A DNA stretch of 10,475 bases from Rickettsiales bacterium (GTDB lineage Bacteria; Pseudomonadota; Alphaproteobacteria; Rickettsiales; UBA1997). The position numbers were made by a program, and so were the translations under genes. Positions 1 to 8,524 of the stretch are shown in pieces (position 1 is the stretch's first letter; the number at the start of each line of letters is the position of its first letter). The notes under the pieces are model-generated. The model worked only from the letters and a program-made list of their open reading frames with translations. It was not told the DNA's origin and searched no databases. The DNA lies in the NCBI GenBank assembly GCA_031255235.1, contig JAIRSX010000027.1, forward strand, positions 1-10,475. Reading direction: 5' to 3'.

Positions 1-52
1 CACCCACCCCCCCCCCCCCCCCCCCCCCCCCCCCGCCCCCCCCCCCCCCCCC
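1..52. repeat. Near-pure poly-C tract at 5' end of methyltransferase gene
   Basis: The run is 28 C (7-34), one G (35), then 17 C (36-52), preceded by two A-interrupted C stretches. It ends six bases before the ATG at 58. The methyltransferase frame stays open through the whole tract to the window edge, giving mostly proline codons with one Arg at 34-36. The other two frames meet stops at 108-110 and 128-130, so gain or loss of one or two C would switch the product off if translation begins upstream. Homopolymers of this kind at gene 5' ends are known phase-variation devices in glycan genes of Campylobacter and Helicobacter. The tract touches the contig end, so its length and the single G are uncertain, and a poly-G read artefact cannot be excluded. 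Confidence 0.75.
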
Positions 53-57
53 ACAGT

Positions 58-858
58 ATGTTGGCCAATCTTATTTGTTTATTTGTTCCAGGCAAAGAGA
101 ATCGCCGTAGGATTAGAGCAAAATTTATAGAGAAAAAGTATGGCACACGGATACTTTTCGATGAAATACAAAATTTAAGAAATGAAGTATTTAGATTGAA
201 AGACGAGATATTTACGAATCAAAAAACCAATTTTGAAGTTATGAGACTTTTGCTAGATAGTCCTTCTAGAAATGAATTTTCTTTAATTACTGAAAAATTT
301 AAAAGTGATAAAGGTCGTGTCTTGCGAACCGATTATCATACCTATTCCCAAATTTATGAAGTAATTCTTGCGGATTACAGAATGAAGGCAAAGAATGTTT
401 TTGAATGTGGTATAGGTTATTCAAATAGTGAGCAATGTTTGGCTGGTGGTAGTTTGAGAGCTTGGAGAGAGTATTTCCCAAATGCTATGGTTTATGGTGC
501 AGATATTAACAAGGAAGTTCTATTTGAGGAAGAAAGGATAAAAACTTACTGGATTGATCAAACTTCACCAAAGGCAATAGATGATTACTTCACGAATATT
601 GGTGAGAAATTTGATGTTATGGTGGAAGATGGATGGCATGAATTTTTGGCACAAAATTGTATGTTTGAAAACGGCATCAAATTTTTGAAGAATGATGGAG
701 TATATATTATTGAGGATGTAATGCCAGAAGATTTACTAAAACATCAATTGTATTTCTCCAAAAGGGTAGAATTTGATGTTAATTATATTCAGATGGGTTC
801 TCCAATGTCCCATAGAGATAATAACTTAATTGTGATAAAATACCAATCATCTAAATAA
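58..858 (+). CDS. Class I SAM-dependent methyltransferase, probable surface-sugar O-methyltransferase
   Basis: The 266-residue protein has a Rossmann-type methyltransferase domain. Motif I is E116-x-G118-x-G120, an acidic residue ending strand 2 is D149 in YGADIN, and acidic/His clusters lie at EDGWHE (190-195) and IIEDV (217-221). The GGSLRAWREYFPNA stretch (130-143) is typical of the methyltransferases found in O-antigen, capsule and macrolide-sugar clusters (MycE/TylF-like). In that group conserved acids bind a metal next to the sugar, so D191, E219 and D220 are candidates; this is inference. The basic start LFVPGKENRRRIR resembles N-termini of proteins in Campylobacter-type glycan loci, and a heptad-like helix covers about 36-60. 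No Shine-Dalgarno precedes ATG 58, only cytosines, so translation may really start upstream and read through the tract. The gene ends at a hairpin terminator. The substrate is unknown. Confidence 0.75.
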   Translation: MLANLICLFVPGKENRRRIRAKFIEKKYGTRILFDEIQNLRNEVFRLKDEIFTNQKTNFEVMRLLLDSPSRNEFSLITEKFKSDKGRVLRTDYHTYSQIYEVILADYRMKAKNVFECGIGYSNSEQCLAGGSLRAWREYFPNAMVYGADINKEVLFEEERIKTYWIDQTSPKAIDDYFTNIGEKFDVMVEDGWHEFLAQNCMFENGIKFLKNDGVYIIEDVMPEDLLKHQLYFSKRVEFDVNYIQMGSPMSHRDNNLIVIKYQSSK

Positions 859-880
859 AACAATTTATGTTTTTTCTTTA

Positions 881-922
881 AAAATGCCTGCCAATTTGGT
901 GGGTATTTTGTCATTATTTTTT
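881..922 (+). terminator. Rho-independent terminator after methyltransferase
   Basis: The left arm AAAATGCCTGCC (881-892) pairs along 12 positions with GGTGGGTATTTT (898-909) around loop AATTT. Three of the pairs are G-U. A T-rich stretch continues to about 922. It lies 22 bases after the methyltransferase stop and separates that gene from the dnaK promoter. Confidence 0.7.
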
Positions 923-983
923 GGATATTTAAGTTGGATACAAATTTAATAATGGATGGTTACGGTTTTCATTGTTGTTGTTT

Positions 984-1012
984 CTTGTTTTTTGTCTTTT
1001 TCTGCCCTATAT
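984..1012 (+). promoter_or_regulatory. Candidate sigma-32 (RpoH) heat-shock promoter of dnaK
   Basis: CTTGTTT (984-990) is followed after 14 bases by CCCTATAT (1005-1012). This matches the heat-shock consensus CTTGAAA, about 13-15 bases, CCCCATNT, at the expected spacing. It lies 28 bases before the dnaK ATG, predicting a leader of about 20 bases. dnaK is a classic RpoH target in proteobacteria. This is read by eye only, in a T-rich region. Confidence 0.6.
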
Positions 1013-1040
1013 ACAAATTTAACGATTAAAATTATGTAAT

Positions 1041-2972
1041 ATGGGAAAGATCATAGGTATAGATTTAGGAACCACAAATTCTTGTGTTGCTGTGATGGAA
1101 GGAAAAGAGACAAAAGTTATTGAAAACAGCGAAGGAAGACGAACAACACCTTCAATCATAGGTTTTGTGAAAGGTGGAGAAAAGTTGGTTGGTGAGACAG
1201 CAAAGAGACAACAGGTCACAAATGCTGAGAATACAGTTTATTCAGTTAAACGACTTATTGGAAGACGATATGGTGATGACGAAGTTAAAAACGATCAATC
1301 AAGAGTTCCTTATAAAATTATTGAGGCAACCAATGGGGATGCTTGGGTTGAAGCACAGGGTGAAAAATACTCTCCATCACAAGTTTCTGCTTTTGTTTTG
1401 CAAAAAATGAAAGAGACTGCTGAGGCGTATTTGGGTGAAAAAGTTACTGAGGCTGTTATTACTGTTCCTGCTTATTTTAATGATTCTCAAAGGCAAGCAA
1501 CAAAAGATGCCGGTAAAATTGCTGGATTGGATGTTAAAAGAATTATAAATGAGCCTACTGCTGCTGCTCTTGCTTATGGACTTGATAAAAATCAAGGTAA
1601 CAAAAAGATTGTTGTCTATGATTTAGGTGGTGGAACTTTTGATGTTTCAATATTGGAATTAGGAGATGGCGTTTTTGAAGTTAAAGCAACCAATGGTGAT
1701 ACCTTCTTAGGTGGTGAAGATTTTGATGCAAGAATCCAGAAATTTTTGATTGAAGATTTTAAGAATACACAGGGAGTTGATTTAAGCAAAGATAAACTCG
1801 CAATCCAAAGATTAAAAGAGGCGGCAGAGAATGCTAAAAAAGAGTTATCTTCTACAACTGAAACTGAAATTAATTTGCCTTATATTACTGCTGATGCAAG
1901 TGGACCAAAACATTTAAATTTGAAACTTACAAGAGCAAAACTAGAACAACTTACAGAAGATTTAATAAAGAGAAGTATCGAACCATGTAAAAAGGCGATG
2001 TCGGATGCTGGACTTAAAAACAGCGATATAGATGAAGTTGTTTTGGTTGGTGGTATGACGAGAATGCCAAAGGTTCAGCAGGTTGTCAAGGAGTTTTTTG
2101 GTAAAGAGCCTCATAAAGGAGTTAATCCGGATGAAGTTGTTGCCATTGGTGCTGCTATTCAAGGTGGTGTTTTAAGAGGTGATGTTACAGATGTATTATT
2201 GCTTGATGTTACTCCGTTAAGTTTAGGAATCGAAACTATGGGTGGTGTGTTTACACGATTAATTGATAGAAATACAACAATTCCAACTAACAAATCACAA
2301 GTTTTTTCAACTGCTGAAAATAATCAACCTTCCGTTACAATTAAAGTTTTTCAAGGGGAACGGGATATAGCACAATACAATAAACTTTTGGGTGTATTTA
2401 ATCTTGATGGAATTCCTCCTGCTCCACGAGGTATGCCACAAATTGAAGTTACTTTTGATATTGATGCTAATGGTGTTGTAAATGTTTCAGCTGCCGACAA
2501 AGGAACTGGCAAAAAACAGCATATTACAATACAATCAAGTGGTGGATTAAGTGAAGAAGAAATCGAAAAAATGAGAAAAGATGCCGAATTGAATGCTAAG
2601 GCAGATAAGGAGAAAAAAGAGTTAGCAGAGACAAGAAATCATGCAGATACTTTAATTTATTCTACTGAAAAAGCCTTAACAGAACATGGTGATAAGATAT
2701 CTGCTGATGAAAAAGCAAAAATAGAAGAGGATATAAAGAAGGTTAAAGAGTTGTTAGAAAAGGATGATGTGGAATTGGAAACACTTAAAAAGGCAAGTGA
2801 AGAACTTACGACATCTTCTATGAAGCTTGGTGAGGCGATTTACAAACAACAGGGTGGGCAAGGTAATCCATTTGGTGCTGGTGGTTTTGATCCAAATAAT
2901 ATGGGTAGTACTGATACTACTGCCGATGATGGAACGAAAGAAGGTGAGGTAGTAGATGATGAGAAAAAATAA
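1041..2972 (+). CDS. dnaK: Molecular chaperone DnaK (Hsp70)
   Basis: ATP-dependent cytoplasmic Hsp70 that binds exposed hydrophobic segments of client proteins with DnaJ and GrpE. At 643 residues it is full length. The nucleotide-binding domain carries GIDLGTTNSCV (6-16), VYDLGGGTFDVSILE (192-206, including T199, which matches the E. coli autophosphorylation site) and VVLVGGMTRMP (333-343). The interdomain linker VLLLDVTP (385-392) leads into the substrate-binding beta domain (about 395-505) and the helical lid. The C-terminus is acidic and ends EGEVVDDEKK, a variant of the usual EEVD-like DnaK tail. ATG 1041 gives the canonical N-terminus but lacks a clear Shine-Dalgarno, and a start-stop pair ATGTAA lies at 1034-1039 just upstream. 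dnaJ, which often follows, is absent here; the next gene is a NUDIX hydrolase. A sigma-32-like promoter lies upstream. Confidence 0.98.
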   Translation: MGKIIGIDLGTTNSCVAVMEGKETKVIENSEGRRTTPSIIGFVKGGEKLVGETAKRQQVTNAENTVYSVKRLIGRRYGDDEVKNDQSRVPYKIIEATNGDAWVEAQGEKYSPSQVSAFVLQKMKETAEAYLGEKVTEAVITVPAYFNDSQRQATKDAGKIAGLDVKRIINEPTAAALAYGLDKNQGNKKIVVYDLGGGTFDVSILELGDGVFEVKATNGDTFLGGEDFDARIQKFLIEDFKNTQGVDLSKDKLAIQRLKEAAENAKKELSSTTETEINLPYITADASGPKHLNLKLTRAKLEQLTEDLIKRSIEPCKKAMSDAGLKNSDIDEVVLVGGMTRMPKVQQVVKEFFGKEPHKGVNPDEVVAIGAAIQGGVLRGDVTDVLLLDVTPLSLGIETMGGVFTRLIDRNTTIPTNKSQVFSTAENNQPSVTIKVFQGERDIAQYNKLLGVFNLDGIPPAPRGMPQIEVTFDIDANGVVNVSAADKGTGKKQHITIQSSGGLSEEEIEKMRKDAELNAKADKEKKELAETRNHADTLIYSTEKALTEHGDKISADEKAKIEEDIKKVKELLEKDDVELETLKKASEELTTSSMKLGEAIYKQQGGQGNPFGAGGFDPNNMGSTDTTADDGTKEGEVVDDEKK

Positions 2973-2992
2973 GTAAAAGATTATAAATGATA

Positions 2993-3059
2993 AAAACAAT
3001 AGGAGATTTCCAATGAGAAATGACAAATTTCTATTAAAAGGAAGTCTCCAGATTGTTTT
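2993..3059. terminator. Long nested inverted repeat, probable dnaK terminator
   Basis: The outer arms AAAACAAT (2993-3000) and ATTGTTTT (3052-3059) pair perfectly. Inside them GGAGATTTCC (3002-3011) pairs with GGAAGTCTCC (3040-3049), with one G-U, and the innermost AGAAAT (3016-3021) pairs with ATTTCT (3027-3032) around loop GACAA. A-rich and T-rich ends make it look like a bidirectional terminator. It lies 20 bases after the dnaK stop and only 15 bases before the preferred NUDIX start, so it could also act as an attenuator or be a small palindromic repeat element. Confidence 0.6.
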
Positions 3060-3074
3060 AGTTTGGTATACGAT

Positions 3075-3638
3075 ATGAAAATATTAAGTCGTGATAGGGT
3101 TTACAGTGGTTTTAACAAAATAACAAATTATAAATTTGAATTCGAATCCTTTGATAAAAAGGATAAATTGGTGATGGAAAAAGAGATCATCGAAAGAAAG
3201 GATGCGATAGCGATTGTTTTATACGATGATAATAGGGATAAATTGTTGTTGATACAGCAATTTAGGCCAGGATGTTTTGTTAAGAAAGATATAAGGTATC
3301 CATTTGAAATAGTAGCAGGTTTGGTTGAAAATGATATTTCTATTGAAGATACGATTGTAAAAGAGGTAAAGGAAGAAGTTGGGTGTGATATTGTAGATAT
3401 TACCAAAATTGGTTCATTTTTTCCAGAAATAAGTTTTTCAAGTAGAGAAATACATTTATTTTATGCTAATTTTGATTCCTCAAATGTTAAAAAATATGCT
3501 GGACTAAAAAGTGAAAATGAAGATATACGGATATTTTTATTTTCAAAGAACGAGGTGTTGAATATGATAAGGAAAAATGAAATAATAAACTCGCACTCTT
3601 TAATTGGTTTACAATGGTTCTTCCTAAATGGGGTATAG
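3075..3638 (+). CDS. NUDIX hydrolase, ADP-ribose pyrophosphatase-like
   Basis: A cytoplasmic pyrophosphohydrolase of the NudF/ADP-sugar type, expected to cleave ADP-ribose or a similar nucleoside diphosphate derivative to AMP plus a phosphorylated sugar. The typical family layout is present: LLLIQQFRPG, then YPFEIVAGLVE, then the NUDIX helix ending KEVKEEVGC, then FFPEISFSSREIHLFYA. Against the consensus Gx5Ex7REUxEExGU, the first Glu is Ile and the Arg is Lys, while the metal-binding Glu residues of the helix (E-x-x-E-E) remain. Catalysis is therefore plausible but not certain. I chose ATG 3075 (187 residues). A TTG at 3063 would add four residues, and neither start has a clear Shine-Dalgarno. 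The gene sits directly behind the dnaK hairpin, so its expression may depend on read-through or an unseen promoter. The exact substrate cannot be read from sequence. Confidence 0.85.
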   Translation: MKILSRDRVYSGFNKITNYKFEFESFDKKDKLVMEKEIIERKDAIAIVLYDDNRDKLLLIQQFRPGCFVKKDIRYPFEIVAGLVENDISIEDTIVKEVKEEVGCDIVDITKIGSFFPEISFSSREIHLFYANFDSSNVKKYAGLKSENEDIRIFLFSKNEVLNMIRKNEIINSHSLIGLQWFFLNGV

Positions 3639-3783
3639 ATATTTGATAACTTAAATCCAAAAATTTGAAACATTGATTTTGTATCTCTTCACGTTCAAAA
3701 AGGTGGTGAGGGTTGTTATGCACATATTTTTTGCATCTTTATTTTATGTTGGTAAAAGAAGTATAAATTTTAATTGAAACTGT

Positions 3784-5397
<1,614 letters not shown>

Positions 5398-5439
5398 AAT
5401 AGTATGAATTATAGGATATGATTTGAAACACCGAAAAAT

Positions 5440-5467
5440 TTGATTGTATTTTATGATTTTCTATTAT
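5440..5467 (+). promoter_or_regulatory. Candidate sigma-70-type promoter for tRNA-Leu and tig
   Basis: TTGATT (5440-5445), a 16-base spacer and TATTAT (5462-5467) resemble TTGACA/TATAAT (four and five of six matches). The predicted transcript start is about seven bases before the tRNA at 5481. AT-rich DNA gives chance matches, so confidence is moderate. Confidence 0.45.
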
Positions 5468-5480
5468 TCAATATGGTTGT

Positions 5481-5565
5481 GCGGGTATGGCGGAATTGGT
5501 AGACGCGTTGGTCTTAGGAACCAATGGAGTGATTCGTGGGGGTTCAAGTCCCTCTACCCGTACCA
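5481..5565 (+). tRNA. tRNA-Leu (anticodon UAG)
   Basis: The acceptor arm GCGGGTA (5481-5487) pairs with TACCCGT (5555-5561) with a terminal G-U. Discriminator A5562 is followed by a genome-encoded CCA (5563-5565). The anticodon arm TTGGT/ACCAA (5508-5512 and 5520-5524) holds loop CTTAGGA with anticodon TAG at 5515-5517, which reads CUN leucine codons. A long variable arm follows (about 5525-5538), as expected for class II tRNA-Leu, then a T arm with loop TTCAAGT. The tRNA ends 18 bases before the tig start, so it is probably cut out of a shared tRNA-tig transcript. Confidence 0.95.
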
Positions 5566-5573
5566 AATAAAAT

Positions 5574-5578
5574 AGGGA
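5574..5578 (+). promoter_or_regulatory. Shine-Dalgarno of tig
   Basis: AGGGA lies five bases before ATG 5584. It fixes the trigger factor start there and not at an in-frame GTG inside the tRNA. It is one of the few clear ribosome binding sites in this window. Confidence 0.7.
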
Positions 5579-5583
5579 TTAAA

Positions 5584-6852
5584 ATGAGTAGTATAAAAAA
5601 AATAGAGAATGCCGAATTAAATAAGTCTTTCAAAATAACTATTGATAACAAAGATTTTATCACAGAATACGAAGGAAAAGTTTTAGAAATTCAGAAAACC
5701 ATTAAAATGGATGGTTTTAGGAAAGGAAAGGTTCCAGAGAGTATCATAAAACAGAAATATTCTGCTGTTGTTTTGTCCGAGTCTGCTGAAGCACTTATAA
5801 ATAAGGAAGTTAAAAACTTGGTTGCCGAGAATAAGTTTGAGTTAGCAAAACAGGCGAAAATTGACATAAAAACTTTGGCAATTGATAGCGATCTGGAGTT
5901 TGAGGTTTCTCTTGAATTGCTACCGGAGATTCCAGAAATTAGGTTTGATAAAATAAAATTGAAGCAGGATAATATCGTTGTTACAAAAAAAGATGTTGAG
6001 GAAGAAAAGGTTCATATTTTGAGAAATAAAGCGGAATGGGAGGAGGTGAAAGAGGAAGCAAAGGATGGTGACAAAGTCATGATTGATTTCAATGGAAAGA
6101 TAGATGATGTTGAATTTGAAGGTGGAAAGTCACAAAATTATGGGTTAATTTTAGGAAGCAAAAGTTTTATAGACACTTTTGAAGAACAACTTATAGGTAA
6201 AAAGTCTGGTGATGAGGTTGCTGTGAAAGTTACTTTTCCAAAGGATTATGGAAAACAAGAACTTGCTGATAAGAAAGCAGTTTTCGATGTTAAAGTTAAT
6301 TCTGTTCTTAGGGCAAAAGTTCCTGAACTTACCGATGAATTTATAAAAGAAAATTTCAACATTGAAAATCTTGAAAAATTTGAGGAGACTATTGAAAAAG
6401 AACTTAAAAATGCTTACACTAAGACAACAAAAAATAAACTTAAAAAAGATATTTTTGACTATTTGGATAAGAATATAAAATTTACTTTACCGTCTTCAAT
6501 TGTTGAGGATGAAATTAAAAGGAACACAAGTGAAGAAGCAACAGATGACGATAAGAAAAAGGCAAAAGAGAAAGCGGAGAGAGAAGTTAAACTGGGGTTG
6601 ATTATTAGTGACTTAGCAAAAAAGAATGACATAAAAACCAGCAATGAAGAGGTTACTGCTGAGATTTATAAAATGGCTAGAATGTATCCTGGGCAAGAAC
6701 AGATGATGGTTGATCTTTATACAAAAAATCAATTTTTGATAAACCAAATAGCAAGTCAGGTTGTTGAAGGTAAGGTTATTGATTACATAGCGGAAAAAAT
6801 AAATTTAGAGAATAACGATATTACTCTTGATGAGTTTATAAAGAAAGGGTAA
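5584..6852 (+). CDS. tig: Trigger factor, ribosome-associated chaperone and peptidyl-prolyl isomerase
   Basis: Binds ribosomal protein L23 at the exit tunnel and shields nascent chains. The protein is 422 residues, close to the usual 430. The N-terminal ribosome-binding domain carries the signature GFRKGKVP (44-51). A FKBP-type isomerase domain follows (about 160-243), starting DGDKVMIDFNG and containing LGSKSFIDTFEEQLIGKKSGD. The rest (244-422) is the Lys/Glu-rich helical, SurA-like chaperone domain. The start is set by AGGGA at 5574. The gene sits just behind tRNA-Leu with 18 bases between them, so both probably share one promoter. In many bacteria clpP and clpX follow tig, but here a short candidate ORF and lolA follow without a visible terminator. 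Confidence 0.96.
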   Translation: MSSIKKIENAELNKSFKITIDNKDFITEYEGKVLEIQKTIKMDGFRKGKVPESIIKQKYSAVVLSESAEALINKEVKNLVAENKFELAKQAKIDIKTLAIDSDLEFEVSLELLPEIPEIRFDKIKLKQDNIVVTKKDVEEEKVHILRNKAEWEEVKEEAKDGDKVMIDFNGKIDDVEFEGGKSQNYGLILGSKSFIDTFEEQLIGKKSGDEVAVKVTFPKDYGKQELADKKAVFDVKVNSVLRAKVPELTDEFIKENFNIENLEKFEETIEKELKNAYTKTTKNKLKKDIFDYLDKNIKFTLPSSIVEDEIKRNTSEEATDDDKKKAKEKAEREVKLGLIISDLAKKNDIKTSNEEVTAEIYKMARMYPGQEQMMVDLYTKNQFLINQIASQVVEGKVIDYIAEKINLENNDITLDEFIKKG

Positions 6853-6855
6853 GTT

Positions 6856-6948
6856 TTGAGAATAATCAGTTTCTTGTTTTTATTTATTGCGTGTGTTTTT
6901 TTGCAGTGGAATAAGAGTGTAAAAATTGTGCATCAGATATATAATTGA
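6856..6948 (+). CDS. Candidate small hydrophobic peptide (30 residues) between tig and lolA
   Basis: A TTG-started ORF of 30 codons begins four bases after the tig stop and is preceded at six bases by AAAGGG (6844-6849), a better Shine-Dalgarno than most genes here have. The product begins MRIISFLFLFIACVFLQW and looks like a signal peptide or single membrane helix with a basic second residue. FIAC is at best a poor lipobox. Its end overlaps the lolA ORF by 23 bases, or abuts it if lolA starts at TTG 6953, so translation may be coupled. It could be a real micropeptide, a translational relay from tig to lolA, or chance. I recognise no family. Confidence 0.3.
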   Translation: MRIISFLFLFIACVFLQWNKSVKIVHQIYN

Positions 6949-7555
6949 TTTTTTGATTAAAAAATTTAACAATGTAGTTGTGTTTAGAGTAATTTTTGTT
7001 TTTTTATTTAGTTCAGCAGTTTTTGCTGTCACTTCTACCGATGTGGAAAAATACCTCAATGAGATCAAAACTTTAAAAGCAAATTTTATACAAGAAGATT
7101 TAACAAATAAAGTGTTAGCGGAAGGTATCTTGCATTTGTCGAGACCGGGAAAATTGAGAATTGAATATACTAATCCTTTTCAATCTGCTATATTTGCGAA
7201 TGGAGGTGTAACAACCTATTATGATAAGGAACTTGATGAAGTTAGCAATATCCCAACATCATCTACCCCTTTACATTTTTTATTAGGAGATAAAGTAGCA
7301 TTTGATGAAAATATTAAAATAAAAGATTTTAAAGAAACAAAGGAAGAAATTACAATCTTATTATATGAAACCGAAAAGCAAGAACAAGGAACTTTGATTT
7401 TAATTTTTACTAAACCTTTAACCTTAAAGGAAATTAGAATCATTAATGAATTGGGGCAAGAAATATCTATGTCTTTTTTCGATACTGAATTTAATAAACC
7501 AATAAACAATTCCATTTATAACTTTATAAATCCAAGGTTTAAAAGAAAAATCTAA
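6926..7555 (+). CDS. lolA: Outer membrane lipoprotein carrier protein LolA
   Basis: A periplasmic chaperone that accepts lipoproteins from the LolCDE transporter and hands them to the outer membrane. A signal peptide is clear: basic KK, a hydrophobic run VIFVFLFSS, and cleavage after AVFA. The mature part has family hallmarks: LKANFIQ, GILHLSRPGKLRIEY (the RPGKxRxEY strand), ANGGVTTYYD, then STPLHFLLGD. The start is uncertain. An in-frame stop at 6920 leaves TTG 6926 (209 residues, weak AAGAG eight bases upstream), TTG 6953 (200 residues, a compact 25-residue signal peptide) or GTG 6980. No ATG is available. It probably lies in the tig transcription unit and is convergent with cca, with only 15 bases between stops and no visible terminator. 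Confidence 0.9.
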   Translation: MCIRYIIDFLIKKFNNVVVFRVIFVFLFSSAVFAVTSTDVEKYLNEIKTLKANFIQEDLTNKVLAEGILHLSRPGKLRIEYTNPFQSAIFANGGVTTYYDKELDEVSNIPTSSTPLHFLLGDKVAFDENIKIKDFKETKEEITILLYETEKQEQGTLILIFTKPLTLKEIRIINELGQEISMSFFDTEFNKPINNSIYNFINPRFKRKI

Positions 7556-7570
7556 TCATTAATTACAAGG

Positions 7571-8380
7571 TTATAGAGATTTTCCTAAAAGAATGAGATT
7601 CCTTCTTTCCTTTTTACTGAAGTTCCATTCTGGGATCTTTTCTATAAAAAAACCAAAAGGAATTATGGGCGTAAATTTTTTTATTAAATAAAAATTCTCT
7701 ATATTTTTCAAATTTCCGTTTATTTCTAAAATATCCAATATTCCAATATCATTCACAATCTGAAGTGTTTCTACACAATTTGTGGCAAAAATTTTGAGTA
7801 TTTCGTCTTTTATTCTTTCTTTTGTTAATTTTTTCAAATTTTTTTTTAAAATTATTATTGCTTTTAAACTATCTTTATCAATTGTTTTTCCATAGTATGT
7901 GTAAAATCTGAAAAATCGTAATATTCTTAAATAATCTTCCTTTATTCTTAAAATTGGATCGCCGATAAATTTAATTAATCCATTTTTTAAGTCATCAATT
8001 CCGTTATGATAATCGTAAATTTTACCATTTTTATCCTGATATAATCCATTTATTGTCAAATCTCGTCTGTAACTATCACTTTCAAAATCAGCAATATATT
8101 CCACTGTTGTCCATCGTCCATCGGTTTTTATATCCTTTCTTGTGCTGGTAATTTCATATTTTTTGTTGTCTATAATAGCGGTTATTGTGCCAAATTTTTC
8201 TCCAACAGTTATATATTTCACATTATTATTTTGTAACAATTCTTTTATCTTTGGTGGAATAAGTAAGCAACTGAAATCATAGTCGTTTATGGGTTTTTTT
8301 AGTAAAAAATTTCTAACGGCTCCGCCAACAATTCTTATATTATCGCCAAAAATATTGAATAATATATCCATATTTTTCAT
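7571..8380 (-). CDS. cca: tRNA nucleotidyltransferase (CCA-adding / poly(A) polymerase family), short form
   Basis: A class II nucleotidyltransferase, expected to add or repair the 3' CCA of tRNAs using CTP and ATP. The catalytic head shows IVGGAVRN (17-24), the metal-binding DYD (33-35), GEKFGTITA (60-68), EITSTRKD (76-83) and RRDLTINGL (105-113). The neck has DYLRILRFFRF. In the GGxVRD motif the Asp is Asn24, but the two carboxylates of DxD are intact. At 269 residues it lacks most of the C-terminal body and tail present in typical bacterial enzymes of about 380-410 residues, ending just before the convergent lolA. It may be a compact enzyme or a C-terminally eroded one. ATG 8380 has no clear Shine-Dalgarno, and a second ATG three codons in (M4) is possible. 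The exact activity (CCA, CC, A-adding or poly(A)) cannot be told by eye. Confidence 0.88.
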   Translation of the reverse strand: MKNMDILFNIFGDNIRIVGGAVRNFLLKKPINDYDFSCLLIPPKIKELLQNNNVKYITVGEKFGTITAIIDNKKYEITSTRKDIKTDGRWTTVEYIADFESDSYRRDLTINGLYQDKNGKIYDYHNGIDDLKNGLIKFIGDPILRIKEDYLRILRFFRFYTYYGKTIDKDSLKAIIILKKNLKKLTKERIKDEILKIFATNCVETLQIVNDIGILDILEINGNLKNIENFYLIKKFTPIIPFGFFIEKIPEWNFSKKERRNLILLGKSL

Positions 8381-8524
8381 TTAATAAAAATATTGCTATC
8401 CGCAAAATATTTATGCCAAAGGAGGAAATACGGTATACTAATATAAGAGTTGCTTTCCATCTTTAATAAAATTTGTAATTTCTGCTAAATGCTATTATCA
8501 ATTCCTTACTAATAATAGATAACA

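Noticed and set aside
3682..3740. Weak hairpins CTTCAC/GTGAGG and ATGCA/TGCAT between the NUDIX and acyltransferase genes
   Set aside because: The stems are only five or six bases and no U-tract follows at the proper distance, so a terminator call is not justified.
3762..3767. TATAAA as -10 box for the acyltransferase
   Set aside because: No -35 element lies at suitable spacing; the nearest TTGCAT is 25 bases upstream.
5536..5583. Extended trigger factor start at GTG 5536
   Set aside because: This start lies inside the tRNA-Leu, and the true N-terminus MSSIKK at 5584 has a good AGGGA five bases upstream.
8413..8466. Seventeen-codon ORF starting MPKEEIRYTN in the cca-fabI gap, containing a perfect AAAGGAGG (8418-8425)
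   Set aside because: The Shine-Dalgarno-like string is inside the ORF and not before it, and no start codon lies at the right distance after it. Nothing marks it as a gene.
8434..8498. TATACT (8434) and TATTAT (8493) as -10 boxes for fabI
   Set aside because: Neither has a convincing -35 box at 16-18 bases, and such hexamers are frequent by chance in DNA this AT-rich.
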